Source: Modestobacter sp. (GTDB taxonomy: Bacteria > Actinomycetota > Actinomycetes > Mycobacteriales > Geodermatophilaceae). From it: 5,336 bases of DNA. The DNA lies in NCBI GenBank assembly GCA_025963425.1, contig JAOPUQ010000480.1, positions 1 to 5,336 on the forward strand. Reading direction: 5' to 3'. Shown here piece after piece: positions 1 through 5,336 of the stretch. The position numbers and the translations under genes are program-made. Within the stretch, counting starts at the first letter, position 1, and each line of letters begins with the position of its first letter. The notes under the pieces were generated by a model. The model made no database searches. It was not told where the DNA came from and worked only from the letters and a program-made list of their open reading frames with translations.

Positions 1-77
1 TCGGCGGCGCGCTTGGCCGCGAGCCGCTGCTGGGCCGCGGCCCGCTTCGACCGGCCGCGCGAGGGGTCAGGGGACAT
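1..77 (-). CDS. N-terminus of a probable DsbA/thioredoxin-fold protein (partial, runs off the left edge)
   Basis: Only the first 25 codons are in the window, starting at ATG 77-75. The peptide begins MSPDPSRGRSKRAAAQQRLA and stays basic and Ala/Arg-rich. It has a ribosome binding site, GGAG at 88-85, seven bases before the ATG. The start lies inside the end of the MauE/DoxX gene (11-base overlap, shifted frame), which is typical of translational coupling. From known gene neighbourhoods, actinobacterial MauE-type genes are often followed by a DsbA-like or thioredoxin-domain protein with just such a charged, coiled N-terminal tail before a membrane anchor. The catalytic CXXC part is not visible, so the family call is inference from context. 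It could also be an unrelated basic protein; that a gene starts here is fairly secure. Confidence 0.6.
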   Translation of the reverse strand, partial: MSPDPSRGRSKRAAAQQRLAAKRAA

Positions 78-561
78 GAGCGGGCTCCGATCGGAAGGTG
101 GGTGCGTTCCCCAGCGCCAGCCGGGACGCCGGCCACCGAGCCAGCGCCACGGCGACGAGCAGCAGGCCGAGGTCCCGGGCGACCTCGCCGGGGTAGGCGG
201 TGGCGCCGGCAGCCACCTGTCCCCCGCCGCCGAAGCAGCCGCAGTCGATCTGCAGCCCGCGGGCCCAGGCCGAGCCGACCGCGCCCAGGAACACGACGAG
301 CAGCAGCGCCGCGGCGAGCGCCGCCGTCCGGACGAACACACCGACGAGCAGGGCCAGGCCGACGGCCACCTCCACGACCGGGAGGCCGAACGCGACCGGG
401 CCGACCAGCGCCTCCGGCAGCAGCCGGTAGGCGCGCACCGCCCACACGGCCGCCGCCGGGTCGGGCAGCTTCAGCAGCCCGGCCACCAGGAGGACCCAGC
501 CCAGCAGCAGCCGCGCAGCCGTCGCTGCCCAGGGCCTGGCCGTGTCCACACGCTGGCTCAC
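67..561 (-). CDS. MauE/DoxX-family redox-associated membrane protein
   Basis: A 164-residue integral membrane protein with about four hydrophobic helices (roughly residues 13-31, 53-75, 78-98 and 128-143). The first helix ends in the family-like AGLLKLPDP (28-36), and the second carries Glu64 in PVVEVAVG. A Cys-Gly-Cys-Phe motif (Cys107, Cys109) followed by a glycine run sits in the loop after helix 3. In the MauE/DoxX families such proteins help move reducing equivalents to or from periplasmic or extracytoplasmic thiol-disulfide proteins; MauE itself is needed for methylamine dehydrogenase maturation. No mau genes are visible here, so a general thiol-redox role with the overlapping downstream gene is more likely. 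The start is GTG 561-559; an in-frame stop (570-568) rules out anything longer. The GAGGAG at 570-565 is only two bases from this GTG and 14 from the next in-frame GTG (549-547), so the exact start is uncertain. Confidence 0.85.
   Translation of the reverse strand: MSQRVDTARPWAATAARLLLGWVLLVAGLLKLPDPAAAVWAVRAYRLLPEALVGPVAFGLPVVEVAVGLALLVGVFVRTAALAAALLLVVFLGAVGSAWARGLQIDCGCFGGGGQVAAGATAYPGEVARDLGLLLVAVALARWPASRLALGNAPTFRSEPAHVP
85..88 (-). promoter_or_regulatory. Ribosome binding site of the partial oxidoreductase gene
   Basis: GGAG read on the minus strand, seven bases upstream of ATG 77-75 and inside the coding sequence of the preceding MauE/DoxX gene. Its good spacing is the main reason to accept the overlapping start. 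Confidence 0.55.
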
Positions 562-737
562 GACTCCTCAGTCGTCCCGCGGACATCCCCGGTTCCCGGT
601 CCATCCTGTGGATCGGCTGTCGGTGCCGCTCCGGGCCGGGGGCGCGACCGCCACGACAGACCGACCTCCGATTCCGGGCGGTACCGTTTCTCCACCCGAG
701 CCGCGGGGCTCCCCCGAACGGTGTGAGGAGGTCGCCG
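562..737. promoter_or_regulatory. Divergent intergenic region between the MauE/DoxX gene and the c-di-GMP enzyme gene
   Basis: These 176 bases separate two divergent genes and must hold both promoters. On the minus strand, GGAAC (596-592) and CGAC (574-571) are 17 bases apart, which resembles an ECF sigma factor promoter layout (GGAAC, then CGTC-like). It would place the transcript start within a few bases of GTG 561. On the plus strand I see no convincing -35/-10 pair; TACCGT at 682-687 is a weak -10-like hexamer without a partner. I see no operator or riboswitch. An open plus-strand frame runs through this region but has no supporting start. Confidence 0.4.
725..731 (+). promoter_or_regulatory. 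Strong ribosome binding site fixing the GTG start of the GGDEF-EAL gene
   Basis: GAGGAGG lies six bases upstream of GTG 738-740. This near-perfect site decides the start: the same frame is open back to position 102 but crosses the oppositely oriented MauE/DoxX gene, has no comparable site there, and gives only low-complexity Arg/Pro-rich peptide. Confidence 0.85.
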
Positions 738-2864
738 GTGAGCCAGCCGCAGGAGCGGCCGTCGGCGGCGGCCCCTCGACCCTGGCGGGTCCAGGCGACC
801 GAGGTGCTGTCGTCGATCAGCGAAGCGGTCTACTTCCTCGACGTCGACGACCGGTTCACCTGGATGAACGCCGCCGCCGAACGGCTGCTCAAGCGGTCGG
901 CGGACGAGCTCGTCGGCCGGCTGATCTGGGCGGAGTACCCCGACCTGGCCGGGTCCCCGCTGCAGGAGACCTACCGCACCGCCCGCGAGACGAAAGAGCC
1001 CCAGCACGTCGAGTTCTTCTACGGTCCGCTGGACCGCTGGCTGGAGGTCCGGGCCTACGCCAACCTCGCCGACCTGGTCGTCTTCTTCCGCGACGTGCAC
1101 GAACGGCGGTCCCTGGACGAGGAGCGAGCGGCGGAGTCCTCACTCATCCGGGCGGTGCTCAACGCGCTGCCGGCCCGCACTGCCATCCTCGATGCCGACG
1201 GCACGATCCTGACCACCAACGCGGCGTGGGCCGCAGCCACGGCATCCTCCGGGCGCCCGTTCGCCGGCCGCGGGGGTGCCAACTACCTCCAGGCCTGCCG
1301 GGCCGCGGCCGCGGCCGGCGACCGCGACGCCCGAACGGCGGCCGACGGGCTGGAAGCGGTGTTCGCCGGGCGCGTGGGGTCCTTCTCCCTCGACTACGCA
1401 TCGTCCCCGTCGGGCGGGCGGAGCAGGGACCCCAGCTGGTGGCACATGCAGGCCTTCCCGGTGGACGAACGGCGCCGCGTCGTCGTCACCCACACCGACA
1501 TCACCGACCGGGTGACCGCCGAGCAGCGTTCGGCCTGGCAGGCCCGGCACGACCACCTCACCGCGCTGCCCAACCGCGCGGCTCTGCACGAGGCGATCGC
1601 CGATGCACTGACCGAGGACGTCGGCGGACGGGTGACCGTTCTCTACATGGACGTCGACGGCTTCAAGCAGGTCAACGACTCCCTCGGCCACTCGGCCGGT
1701 GACCTGCTGCTGCGCGAGCTCGCCTCCCGATTGGCGCACCGCACCCGCCCGACCGACGTGGTCGGCCGGCTGGGGGGCGACGAGTTCGTGGTCGTCGCCC
1801 GCGACTGCGACGCCTCGGGCGGGGAGGCGCTGGCCCAGCGGTTCCGCTCCGTCTTCGACGAGCCCTTCGAGCTGGCGGGCACCCTGCTGCCGCTGACCGT
1901 CAGCATCGGCATCGCCGCCTCCGGCCCGGCCCACGCCCTGCCCGAGGACCTCCTCCGCGACGCCGATGCCGCGATGTACGCCGCGAAGGCCAGCGGCCCC
2001 AACCACCAGCTGCTCTTCACCCCGGCCCTGCGCACCGCACTGGAGGACCGCTGGCAGATCGCCAGCCGCCTGCGCGACGCCGCCGCACTCGGTCAGTTCG
2101 CGGTGCACTGGCAACCCGTGGTGCACCTGCCCAGCTGGGAGGTCACCGGGTGCGAGGCGCTGCTGCGGTGGAACCACCCACAACGGGGGCTGGTCCCTCC
2201 TGCGGACTTCATCCCGATCGCGGAGGAGAACGGGCTGATCGTGCCGATCACCCGGTGGCTGCTCCAGACCACGCTCGCCCAGGCCGTGGACTGGGCGAGC
2301 GAGGGGCTGGAACTGGCGATCGCGGTCAACGTCAGCGCCGTGCACCTCTCGTCGGGCACGCTCGTCGACGACGTGCTCAGGGCGGTCGACCACAGCGGGC
2401 TCCCGGCCACCCGCCTGATGCTGGAGTTGACCGAGACGGCCCTCGCCCGCAACCCCGATCAGGCGACGGAGCAGTTCACGACCCTGCGGGAGCAGGGTGT
2501 CCGGATCGCCATCGACGACTTCGGTACCGGCTACAGCTCGCTGTCGGCGGTGGCCTCGCTGCCGACCGACGTGCTGAAGGTGGACCGCGCCCTGGTGTCG
2601 GGTCCACTGCCGGCGTGCGCCGCGACTCCGGGAGCGATCCTCGGCGCGGTCGCCGCGCTCGGCTCCGCCCTGGACATGCAGGTTCTCGCCGAGGGGGTCG
2701 AGACGCCCGAGCAGCTCGAGCTGGTCCGCACTGCCGGGTGCACGTACGCCCAGGGGCACCACCTGTCCCCGCCGGTGCCGGCCGAGCAGCTCAGCGCGCT
2801 GCTCGCGGAGGGCCGGCGGCGGACCGGGGAACAGCGGCTGCCGCCACGCAGCGCGCCGTCGTGA
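738..2864 (+). CDS. PAS-PAS-GGDEF-EAL cyclic-di-GMP synthase/phosphodiesterase
   Basis: A 708-residue protein without signal peptide or membrane helix, so cytoplasmic. Residues about 16-130 form a PAS domain (FLDVDDRFTWMNAAAERLL; ending VVFFRDVHERR). A linking helix leads into a second PAS-like domain (about 134-258, ending VVVTHTDITDR), whose ANYLQACRAA and WWHMQAFP segments recall a PAS subtype common in two-component and c-di-GMP proteins. The GGDEF domain (about 268-430) has HDHLTALPNR (271-280), metal-binding Asp305 in DVDGFKQVND, and intact GGDEF at 346-350. The product-inhibition site RPTD (337-340) is five residues before it. The EAL domain (about 440-700) has EALLRW (473-478), Asn531, Glu563, Asp593-Asp594 in DDFGTGYSSL, Lys614, Glu652 and Gln672. 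Both diguanylate cyclase and c-di-GMP phosphodiesterase residues are therefore complete, and direction of activity cannot be read from sequence. The PAS ligand is unknown. It appears monocistronic, ending at a strong terminator. Confidence 0.95.
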   Translation: MSQPQERPSAAAPRPWRVQATEVLSSISEAVYFLDVDDRFTWMNAAAERLLKRSADELVGRLIWAEYPDLAGSPLQETYRTARETKEPQHVEFFYGPLDRWLEVRAYANLADLVVFFRDVHERRSLDEERAAESSLIRAVLNALPARTAILDADGTILTTNAAWAAATASSGRPFAGRGGANYLQACRAAAAAGDRDARTAADGLEAVFAGRVGSFSLDYASSPSGGRSRDPSWWHMQAFPVDERRRVVVTHTDITDRVTAEQRSAWQARHDHLTALPNRAALHEAIADALTEDVGGRVTVLYMDVDGFKQVNDSLGHSAGDLLLRELASRLAHRTRPTDVVGRLGGDEFVVVARDCDASGGEALAQRFRSVFDEPFELAGTLLPLTVSIGIAASGPAHALPEDLLRDADAAMYAAKASGPNHQLLFTPALRTALEDRWQIASRLRDAAALGQFAVHWQPVVHLPSWEVTGCEALLRWNHPQRGLVPPADFIPIAEENGLIVPITRWLLQTTLAQAVDWASEGLELAIAVNVSAVHLSSGTLVDDVLRAVDHSGLPATRLMLELTETALARNPDQATEQFTTLREQGVRIAIDDFGTGYSSLSAVASLPTDVLKVDRALVSGPLPACAATPGAILGAVAALGSALDMQVLAEGVETPEQLELVRTAGCTYAQGHHLSPPVPAEQLSALLAEGRRRTGEQRLPPRSAPS

Positions 2865-2876
2865 CCCGCTGAACGC

Positions 2877-2914
2877 CAGAAGAGCTCCCACCCGTACGGG
2901 TGGGAGCTCTTCTG
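2877..2914. terminator. Two-way terminator hairpin between the GGDEF-EAL and yceI genes
   Basis: A perfect 38-base palindrome centred between 2895 and 2896: arms of 19 bases, in practice a 17-bp stem with a GTAC loop. It starts 12 bases after the GGDEF-EAL stop codon and lies 82 bases past the end of the convergent yceI gene. It has no run of T beyond the TCTTCT at each edge, as is common for actinobacterial terminators. Its symmetry lets it serve both strands. Confidence 0.85.
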
Positions 2915-2996
2915 CTGGGCACCCGTCGGGGCCCGGACCGGGCACCGGTCGATCCGGCGCGGTGCGCGTGGGCCCCAGGACGGGGGTGCCGGTGGA

Positions 2997-3554
2997 TCAG
3001 GCGGCGCGGAGCACGGCCTCGATCTCGAGCTCGACGGAGATCTTGTCGCCGACGACGACGCCGCCGCCGTCCATCGGCATGTCGATGTCGACGCCGAACT
3101 CCTTGCGGGAGATCTCGGTCTTGCCACTGAAGCCGGCGCGCGTGCCGCCGTAGGCGTCCGGACCGAAACCGTTGAGCTCCAGGTCGAGGACGACCGGCTT
3201 GGTGATCCCCTTGATGGTCAGCTCGCCCTCGACCTTCCAGTCCTCACCGTGGGGGCGGACGGCGGTCGAGCGGAAGGTCATGACGGTGTGGTTGCCGACG
3301 TCGAAGAAGTCAGCGGACTTGATGTGGGCGTCGCGCTGCTCCTGCCGGGTGTCGATCGAGTCCAGGTTGATCGTGGCGTTCACCGTCGAGGCGGCCGGGT
3401 CGGCGGCGGTGATGATCTCGCCGGCGAACTCGCGGAAGTAGCCGCGGACCTTGCTGACCATCATGTGGCGGACGGAGAAGCCGACCGTCGAGTGGGTGGT
3501 GTCGATGTCCCAGGCGCCGACGACGTAGCCCGGGATCTGCGTGGTGCTGGTCAT
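2997..3554 (-). CDS. YceI-family protein (cytoplasmic, lipocalin-like isoprenoid-binding fold)
   Basis: A 185-residue protein of the usual YceI length. Family hallmarks are clear: WDIDTTHSTVGFSVRHMMVS (residues 15-34), then GYFREFAGEI (38-47), SIDTRQEQRDAHIKSADFFD (66-85), FRSTAVR (94-100) and LTIKGITKPVVLDLEL (112-127). YceI proteins form an extended eight-stranded barrel that binds long isoprenoid chains such as those of quinone precursors; their physiological role is poorly defined. There is no signal peptide, unlike E. coli YceI, so this copy should be cytoplasmic. The start is ATG 3554-3552 with GGAGAG at 3564-3559 (the GGAG core is six bases away); a longer TTG start at 3566 would swallow this site and is rejected. 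It is divergent from the marR gene over 88 bases, suggesting regulation by that repressor. The ligand is unknown. Confidence 0.93.
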   Translation of the reverse strand: MTSTTQIPGYVVGAWDIDTTHSTVGFSVRHMMVSKVRGYFREFAGEIITAADPAASTVNATINLDSIDTRQEQRDAHIKSADFFDVGNHTVMTFRSTAVRPHGEDWKVEGELTIKGITKPVVLDLELNGFGPDAYGGTRAGFSGKTEISRKEFGVDIDMPMDGGGVVVGDKISVELEIEAVLRAA

Positions 3555-3558
3555 GTGA

Positions 3559-3564
3559 CTCTCC
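3559..3564 (-). promoter_or_regulatory. Ribosome binding site of the yceI-family gene
   Basis: GGAGAG on the minus strand, four bases (six from the GGAG core) before ATG 3554-3552. It decides in favour of this ATG over the in-frame TTG at 3566-3564, which overlaps the site. Confidence 0.75.
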
Positions 3565-3570
3565 AACTGG

Positions 3571-3618
3571 TTGAGCGTTTGACTGTTTCGCTGGATCGTA
3601 GCGTAGTTGAAGACTTGA
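3571..3618 (+). repeat. Two copies of TTGA-N4-TTGA (3571-3582 and 3607-3618)
   Basis: Four TTGA tetramers are arranged as two pairs, each with a four-base spacer (GCGT and AGAC). Pair starts are 36 bases apart. Both copies are preceded by G. They lie wholly between the two divergent start codons. These are direct rather than inverted half-sites, which is not the usual MarR operator geometry, so their role is open. Confidence 0.5.
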
Positions 3619-3642
3619 GTATTCCGCTAGTACCCTTCCAGC

Positions 3643-4146
3643 ATGACCGCGCAGGTGTCGCCGAGCCCACAGTCCTCCGGCGCCGACCACCCTGCTCCGC
3701 GGTGGCTGGACGCCGACGAGCAGGCGACCTGGCGGGCCTGGCTCTACAGCAACCAGTTGCTGCAGGAGCAGCTCGGCCGGGAGCTGGCCCGGGAGGCCGG
3801 GATGCCGCACGCCTACTACGAGATCCTGGTGCAGTTGTCCGAGGCGCCCGAGCGGCGGATGCGGATGAGCCAGCTGGCCGACTCCTGCCTGTCCTCCCGC
3901 AGCCGACTGTCCCACGCGGTCTCCCGGCTGGAGGAGCGGGGCTGGATCCGCCGCGAGGTCTGCGCGGAGGACGGCCGCGGCCAGCTCGCGGTGCTCACCG
4001 ACGAGGGCTTCGCCGCCCTGGCGGCCGCTGCCCCGGTGCACGTGGAGAGCGTGCGCAGTCACGTGTTCGACCAGCTCACGCCTGAGCAGGTCGCCGCCAT
4101 GCGGGACATCGGCGAGACCCTGATGCGCCACCTCAACCAGTACTGA
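3643..4146 (+). CDS. MarR-family winged-helix transcriptional regulator
   Basis: A 167-residue DNA-binding regulator of typical MarR length. The first 20 residues are a Ser/Pro-rich tail. Helical dimerisation segments follow (about 22-52, then the helix around AYYEILVQLSE 58-68). The winged helix-turn-helix spans about 73-120: MSQLADSCLSSRSRLSHAVS (75-94), LEERGWIRR (96-104), and a wing with the family Asp-x-x-Arg-type signature in EDGRGQLAVLTDEG (109-122). The C-terminal helix (about 125-165) completes the dimer interface. MarR proteins usually repress nearby genes until a small ligand or oxidant releases them. Cys82 and Cys107 are the only cysteines, leaving redox sensing possible but unproven. 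The gene is divergent from yceI, its likeliest target. No Shine-Dalgarno precedes ATG 3643, and a -10-like TAGTAC ends nine bases upstream, so the transcript may be leaderless. Confidence 0.93.
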   Translation: MTAQVSPSPQSSGADHPAPRWLDADEQATWRAWLYSNQLLQEQLGRELAREAGMPHAYYEILVQLSEAPERRMRMSQLADSCLSSRSRLSHAVSRLEERGWIRREVCAEDGRGQLAVLTDEGFAALAAAAPVHVESVRSHVFDQLTPEQVAAMRDIGETLMRHLNQY

Positions 4147-4149
4147 CCT

Positions 4150-4189
4150 CCCCGGGTGGGCAGACCTGGCCATGTCCGCCCACCCGGGG
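4150..4189. terminator. Two-way terminator hairpin between marR and the Mo-hydroxylase gene
   Basis: Bases 4150-4161 pair perfectly with 4178-4189 (12 bp, CCCCGGGTGGGC against its complement). After one A/C mismatch, three further pairs (4163-4165 with 4174-4176) close an eight-base loop. It starts three bases past the marR stop codon and lies five bases from the stop of the convergent gene, so it fills almost the whole 48-base gap. There is no T-run. Confidence 0.8.
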
Positions 4190-4194
4190 CCCCG

Positions 4195-5336
4195 TCAGGT
4201 GAGGCCGAGCTCCCGGAAGTACTTGTCCGGGGTGATCGGCAGGTCCCGGACACGCAGGCCGGTGGCGTGCCAGTAGGCGTTGGCAACGGCGGCCGCGGCA
4301 CCGGTGATGCCGATCTCGCCGATCCCCTTGATGCCCAGCTCGTTGACCAGCGGGTCCTCCTCGTCCAGGCAGCTGATGTCGATCTCACCGACGTCGGCGT
4401 TGGTGGCGATGTGGTACTCGGCGAGGTCGTGATTGGCGTAGTGGCCGAGGTGCTCGTCGAGCACGGACTCCTCGTGCAGGGCCATGGAGATGCCCATGCT
4501 GAAGCCGCCGAGCAGCTGCGACCGCGCCGTCTTGGCGTTGATGATCTTCCCGACCCCGTAGACGCTGGACGCCCGCGGCACCCGCACCTCACCGGTGTCC
4601 TCGTCGACCCGCACCTCGACGAAGTGCGCGCCGAACGCGTGCATCGAGTGGCTGTCCGCATGCGGTGAGGGCCCACCCACCCCGCCGTCCACGCTCACCC
4701 CGTCCGGCGGCAGCTGCCCGCCGTACCGCTCCTCGACGCGGCGCCTCAGGTCCCGCGCGGTGAGCACGATCGCCGACCCCCAGGAGGCGGTGCCGGTCGA
4801 TCCGCCGGCGCCGCCGGCGAAGGGCAGCCGGCTGTCGCCGATCCTCAGTTCCACGGAGTCCAGGTCGGTCCCCAGCGCGTCGGCGGCGATCTGGCTCAAC
4901 GCGGTCCAGGCGCCGGTGCCGATGTCGGACCCGTCGATCTCCACGGTGTAGCGACCGCGGCCGTCGACGGAGATCCGGCAGTCGGCCTTGCGGCGGCGGG
5001 CCGGGTAGGTCGCCGAGGCGACGCCGGTGCCGACCAGCCAGCGGCCCTCGGTGCGCATCCGCGGCCGCAGGTCCCGGCCGGCCCAGCCGAACCGCTCGGC
5101 CCCGGTACGCAGGCACTCCACCAGGCTGCGGCTGCTCCACGGCACGTTGCGCTCCGGGTCCAGCGCGGGCTCGTTGCGGATCCGCAGCTCGACCGGGTCC
5201 ATGCCGAGGGCGACGGCCAGCTCGTCCATCGCCGACTCCAGGGCGAACATGCCCGGGGTCTCCCCCGGCGCCCGCATGATCGTCGGCGGCGGGACGTCGA
5301 GCCGGGCGAGCCGATGGGTGGTCCGCCGGTGGGGGG
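4195..5336 (-). CDS. Xanthine dehydrogenase-family molybdopterin-binding subunit (C-terminal part, 5' end outside the window)
   Basis: The visible 379 residues are the second half of a molybdenum hydroxylase large subunit (CoxL/XdhB/YagR type, normally about 700-780 residues). This subunit binds the molybdopterin cytosine dinucleotide cofactor and hydroxylates an aldehyde or N-heterocycle, passing electrons to FAD and [2Fe-2S] subunits. Visible signatures, in visible-part numbering: MRAPGETPGMFALESAMDEL (20-39), whose Arg21 lies near the cofactor in related enzymes; DIGTGAWTALSQIAADALG (137-155); ARSQLLGGFSMGISMALHEE (270-289); and KGIGEIGITG (336-345), whose Glu340 (codon 4317-4315) matches the essential active-site glutamate. 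The Met codon at 5277 is not a start: the frame is open to the window edge and the upstream residues (HRLARLDVPPPTI) fit the family. The segment between the RDLRRRV helix and HSMHAFG is short compared with YagR/PaoC as I recall them. The substrate cannot be inferred. Small and medium subunits probably lie upstream, beyond the right edge. Confidence 0.92.
   Translation of the reverse strand, partial: PHRRTTHRLARLDVPPPTIMRAPGETPGMFALESAMDELAVALGMDPVELRIRNEPALDPERNVPWSSRSLVECLRTGAERFGWAGRDLRPRMRTEGRWLVGTGVASATYPARRRKADCRISVDGRGRYTVEIDGSDIGTGAWTALSQIAADALGTDLDSVELRIGDSRLPFAGGAGGSTGTASWGSAIVLTARDLRRRVEERYGGQLPPDGVSVDGGVGGPSPHADSHSMHAFGAHFVEVRVDEDTGEVRVPRASSVYGVGKIINAKTARSQLLGGFSMGISMALHEESVLDEHLGHYANHDLAEYHIATNADVGEIDISCLDEEDPLVNELGIKGIGEIGITGAAAAVANAYWHATGLRVRDLPITPDKYFRELGLT

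Larger units (their letters stand above)
3555..3642. promoter_or_regulatory. Shared yceI/marR divergent promoter and candidate operator region
   Basis: This 88-base region is visibly more AT-rich than its surroundings. It carries TTGA-N4-TTGA at 3571-3582 and again at 3607-3618, starts 36 bases apart. An inverted repeat CGCT-N7-AGCG lies between them (3589-3603). A small inverted repeat CAAC-N2-GTTG (3564-3573) overlaps the yceI ribosome binding site. Core promoter candidates are TAGTAC at 3628-3633 (plus strand, -10 for marR) and TACGAT at 3600-3595 (minus strand, -10 for yceI); neither has a strong -35 partner. By analogy with divergent MarR loci, the regulator probably binds here to control both genes. 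Which repeat is the operator cannot be decided by eye. Confidence 0.5.

Noticed and set aside
102..737. The 212-codon upstream extension of the GGDEF-EAL reading frame
   Set aside because: It runs antisense through the MauE/DoxX gene, encodes low-complexity Arg/Pro-rich sequence, and a strong ribosome binding site at 725-731 sets the start at GTG 738.
2931..2943. GCCCGG-A-CCGGGC inverted repeat as a second terminator
   Set aside because: A one-base loop is too small for a stable hairpin without opening the stem to four or five pairs, and the strong palindrome at 2877-2914 already explains termination.
1140..2945. A 601-codon open frame on the minus strand opposite the GGDEF-EAL gene
   Set aside because: It is a shadow caused by high GC at third codon positions; its peptide shows no recognisable domain and the opposite strand encodes unmistakable PAS, GGDEF and EAL motifs.
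3249..4085. A 278-codon plus-strand frame spanning yceI, the intergenic region and marR
   Set aside because: It is antisense to the clear YceI protein and out of frame with the clear MarR protein, and it crosses their promoter region without a credible start.
3310..4173. A 287-codon minus-strand frame across marR and yceI
   Set aside because: It is another GC shadow of both genes, with no family resemblance and no ribosome binding site.
4147..4194. Possible small RNA in the marR/Mo-hydroxylase gap
   Set aside because: Only 48 bases are available, and they are almost fully accounted for by a terminator hairpin for the two convergent genes.
5275..5277. ATG as the start of the Mo-hydroxylase gene
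   Set aside because: MRAPGE is an internal conserved motif of the family, and the frame continues upstream with family-like residues to the window edge.

Overview
The window is very GC-rich, with strong third-position G/C preference, GTG starts and terminators lacking U-tracts. That points to a high-GC actinobacterium; the protein styles (MauE-type redox membrane protein, PAS-PAS-GGDEF-EAL protein, actinobacterial xanthine dehydrogenase-type subunit) would suit Geodermatophilaceae or a relative, but this assignment is inference from memory, not a database match.

Layout, left to right. (1) 1-561, minus strand: the first 25 codons of a protein that is probably a DsbA/thioredoxin-fold oxidoreductase. 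It overlaps by 11 bases the end of an upstream gene for a four-helix MauE/DoxX-family membrane protein with a Cys-Gly-Cys motif. The two look like a translationally coupled thiol-redox pair. (2) 562-737: a 176-base divergent intergenic region. (3) 738-2864, plus strand: a 708-residue soluble cyclic-di-GMP enzyme with two PAS sensors, an intact GGDEF domain with its inhibitory site, and an EAL domain with all expected catalytic residues. (4) 2865-2996: a short gap with a perfect 38-base palindrome, a two-way terminator between convergent genes. (5) 2997-3554, minus strand: a cytoplasmic YceI-family lipid-binding-type protein. (6) 3555-3642: an 88-base divergent control region with two copies of TTGA-N4-TTGA exactly 36 bases apart. 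(7) 3643-4146, plus strand: a MarR-family regulator, probably leaderless. (8) 4147-4194: a second two-way terminator hairpin. (9) 4195-5336, minus strand: the C-terminal 379 residues of a molybdenum hydroxylase large subunit, whose 5' end lies beyond the window.

How the genes work together: the redox pair, the c-di-GMP enzyme, the YceI/MarR pair and the Mo-hydroxylase look like four independent transcription units separated by divergent promoters or convergent terminators. The one clear regulatory hypothesis is that the MarR protein controls itself and yceI through the shared 88-base region. I see no mobile element, CRISPR, tRNA, rRNA or sign of recent transfer. I do not see a previously undescribed system here; the most informative unexplained sequence is the repeat arrangement in the marR-yceI intergenic region.
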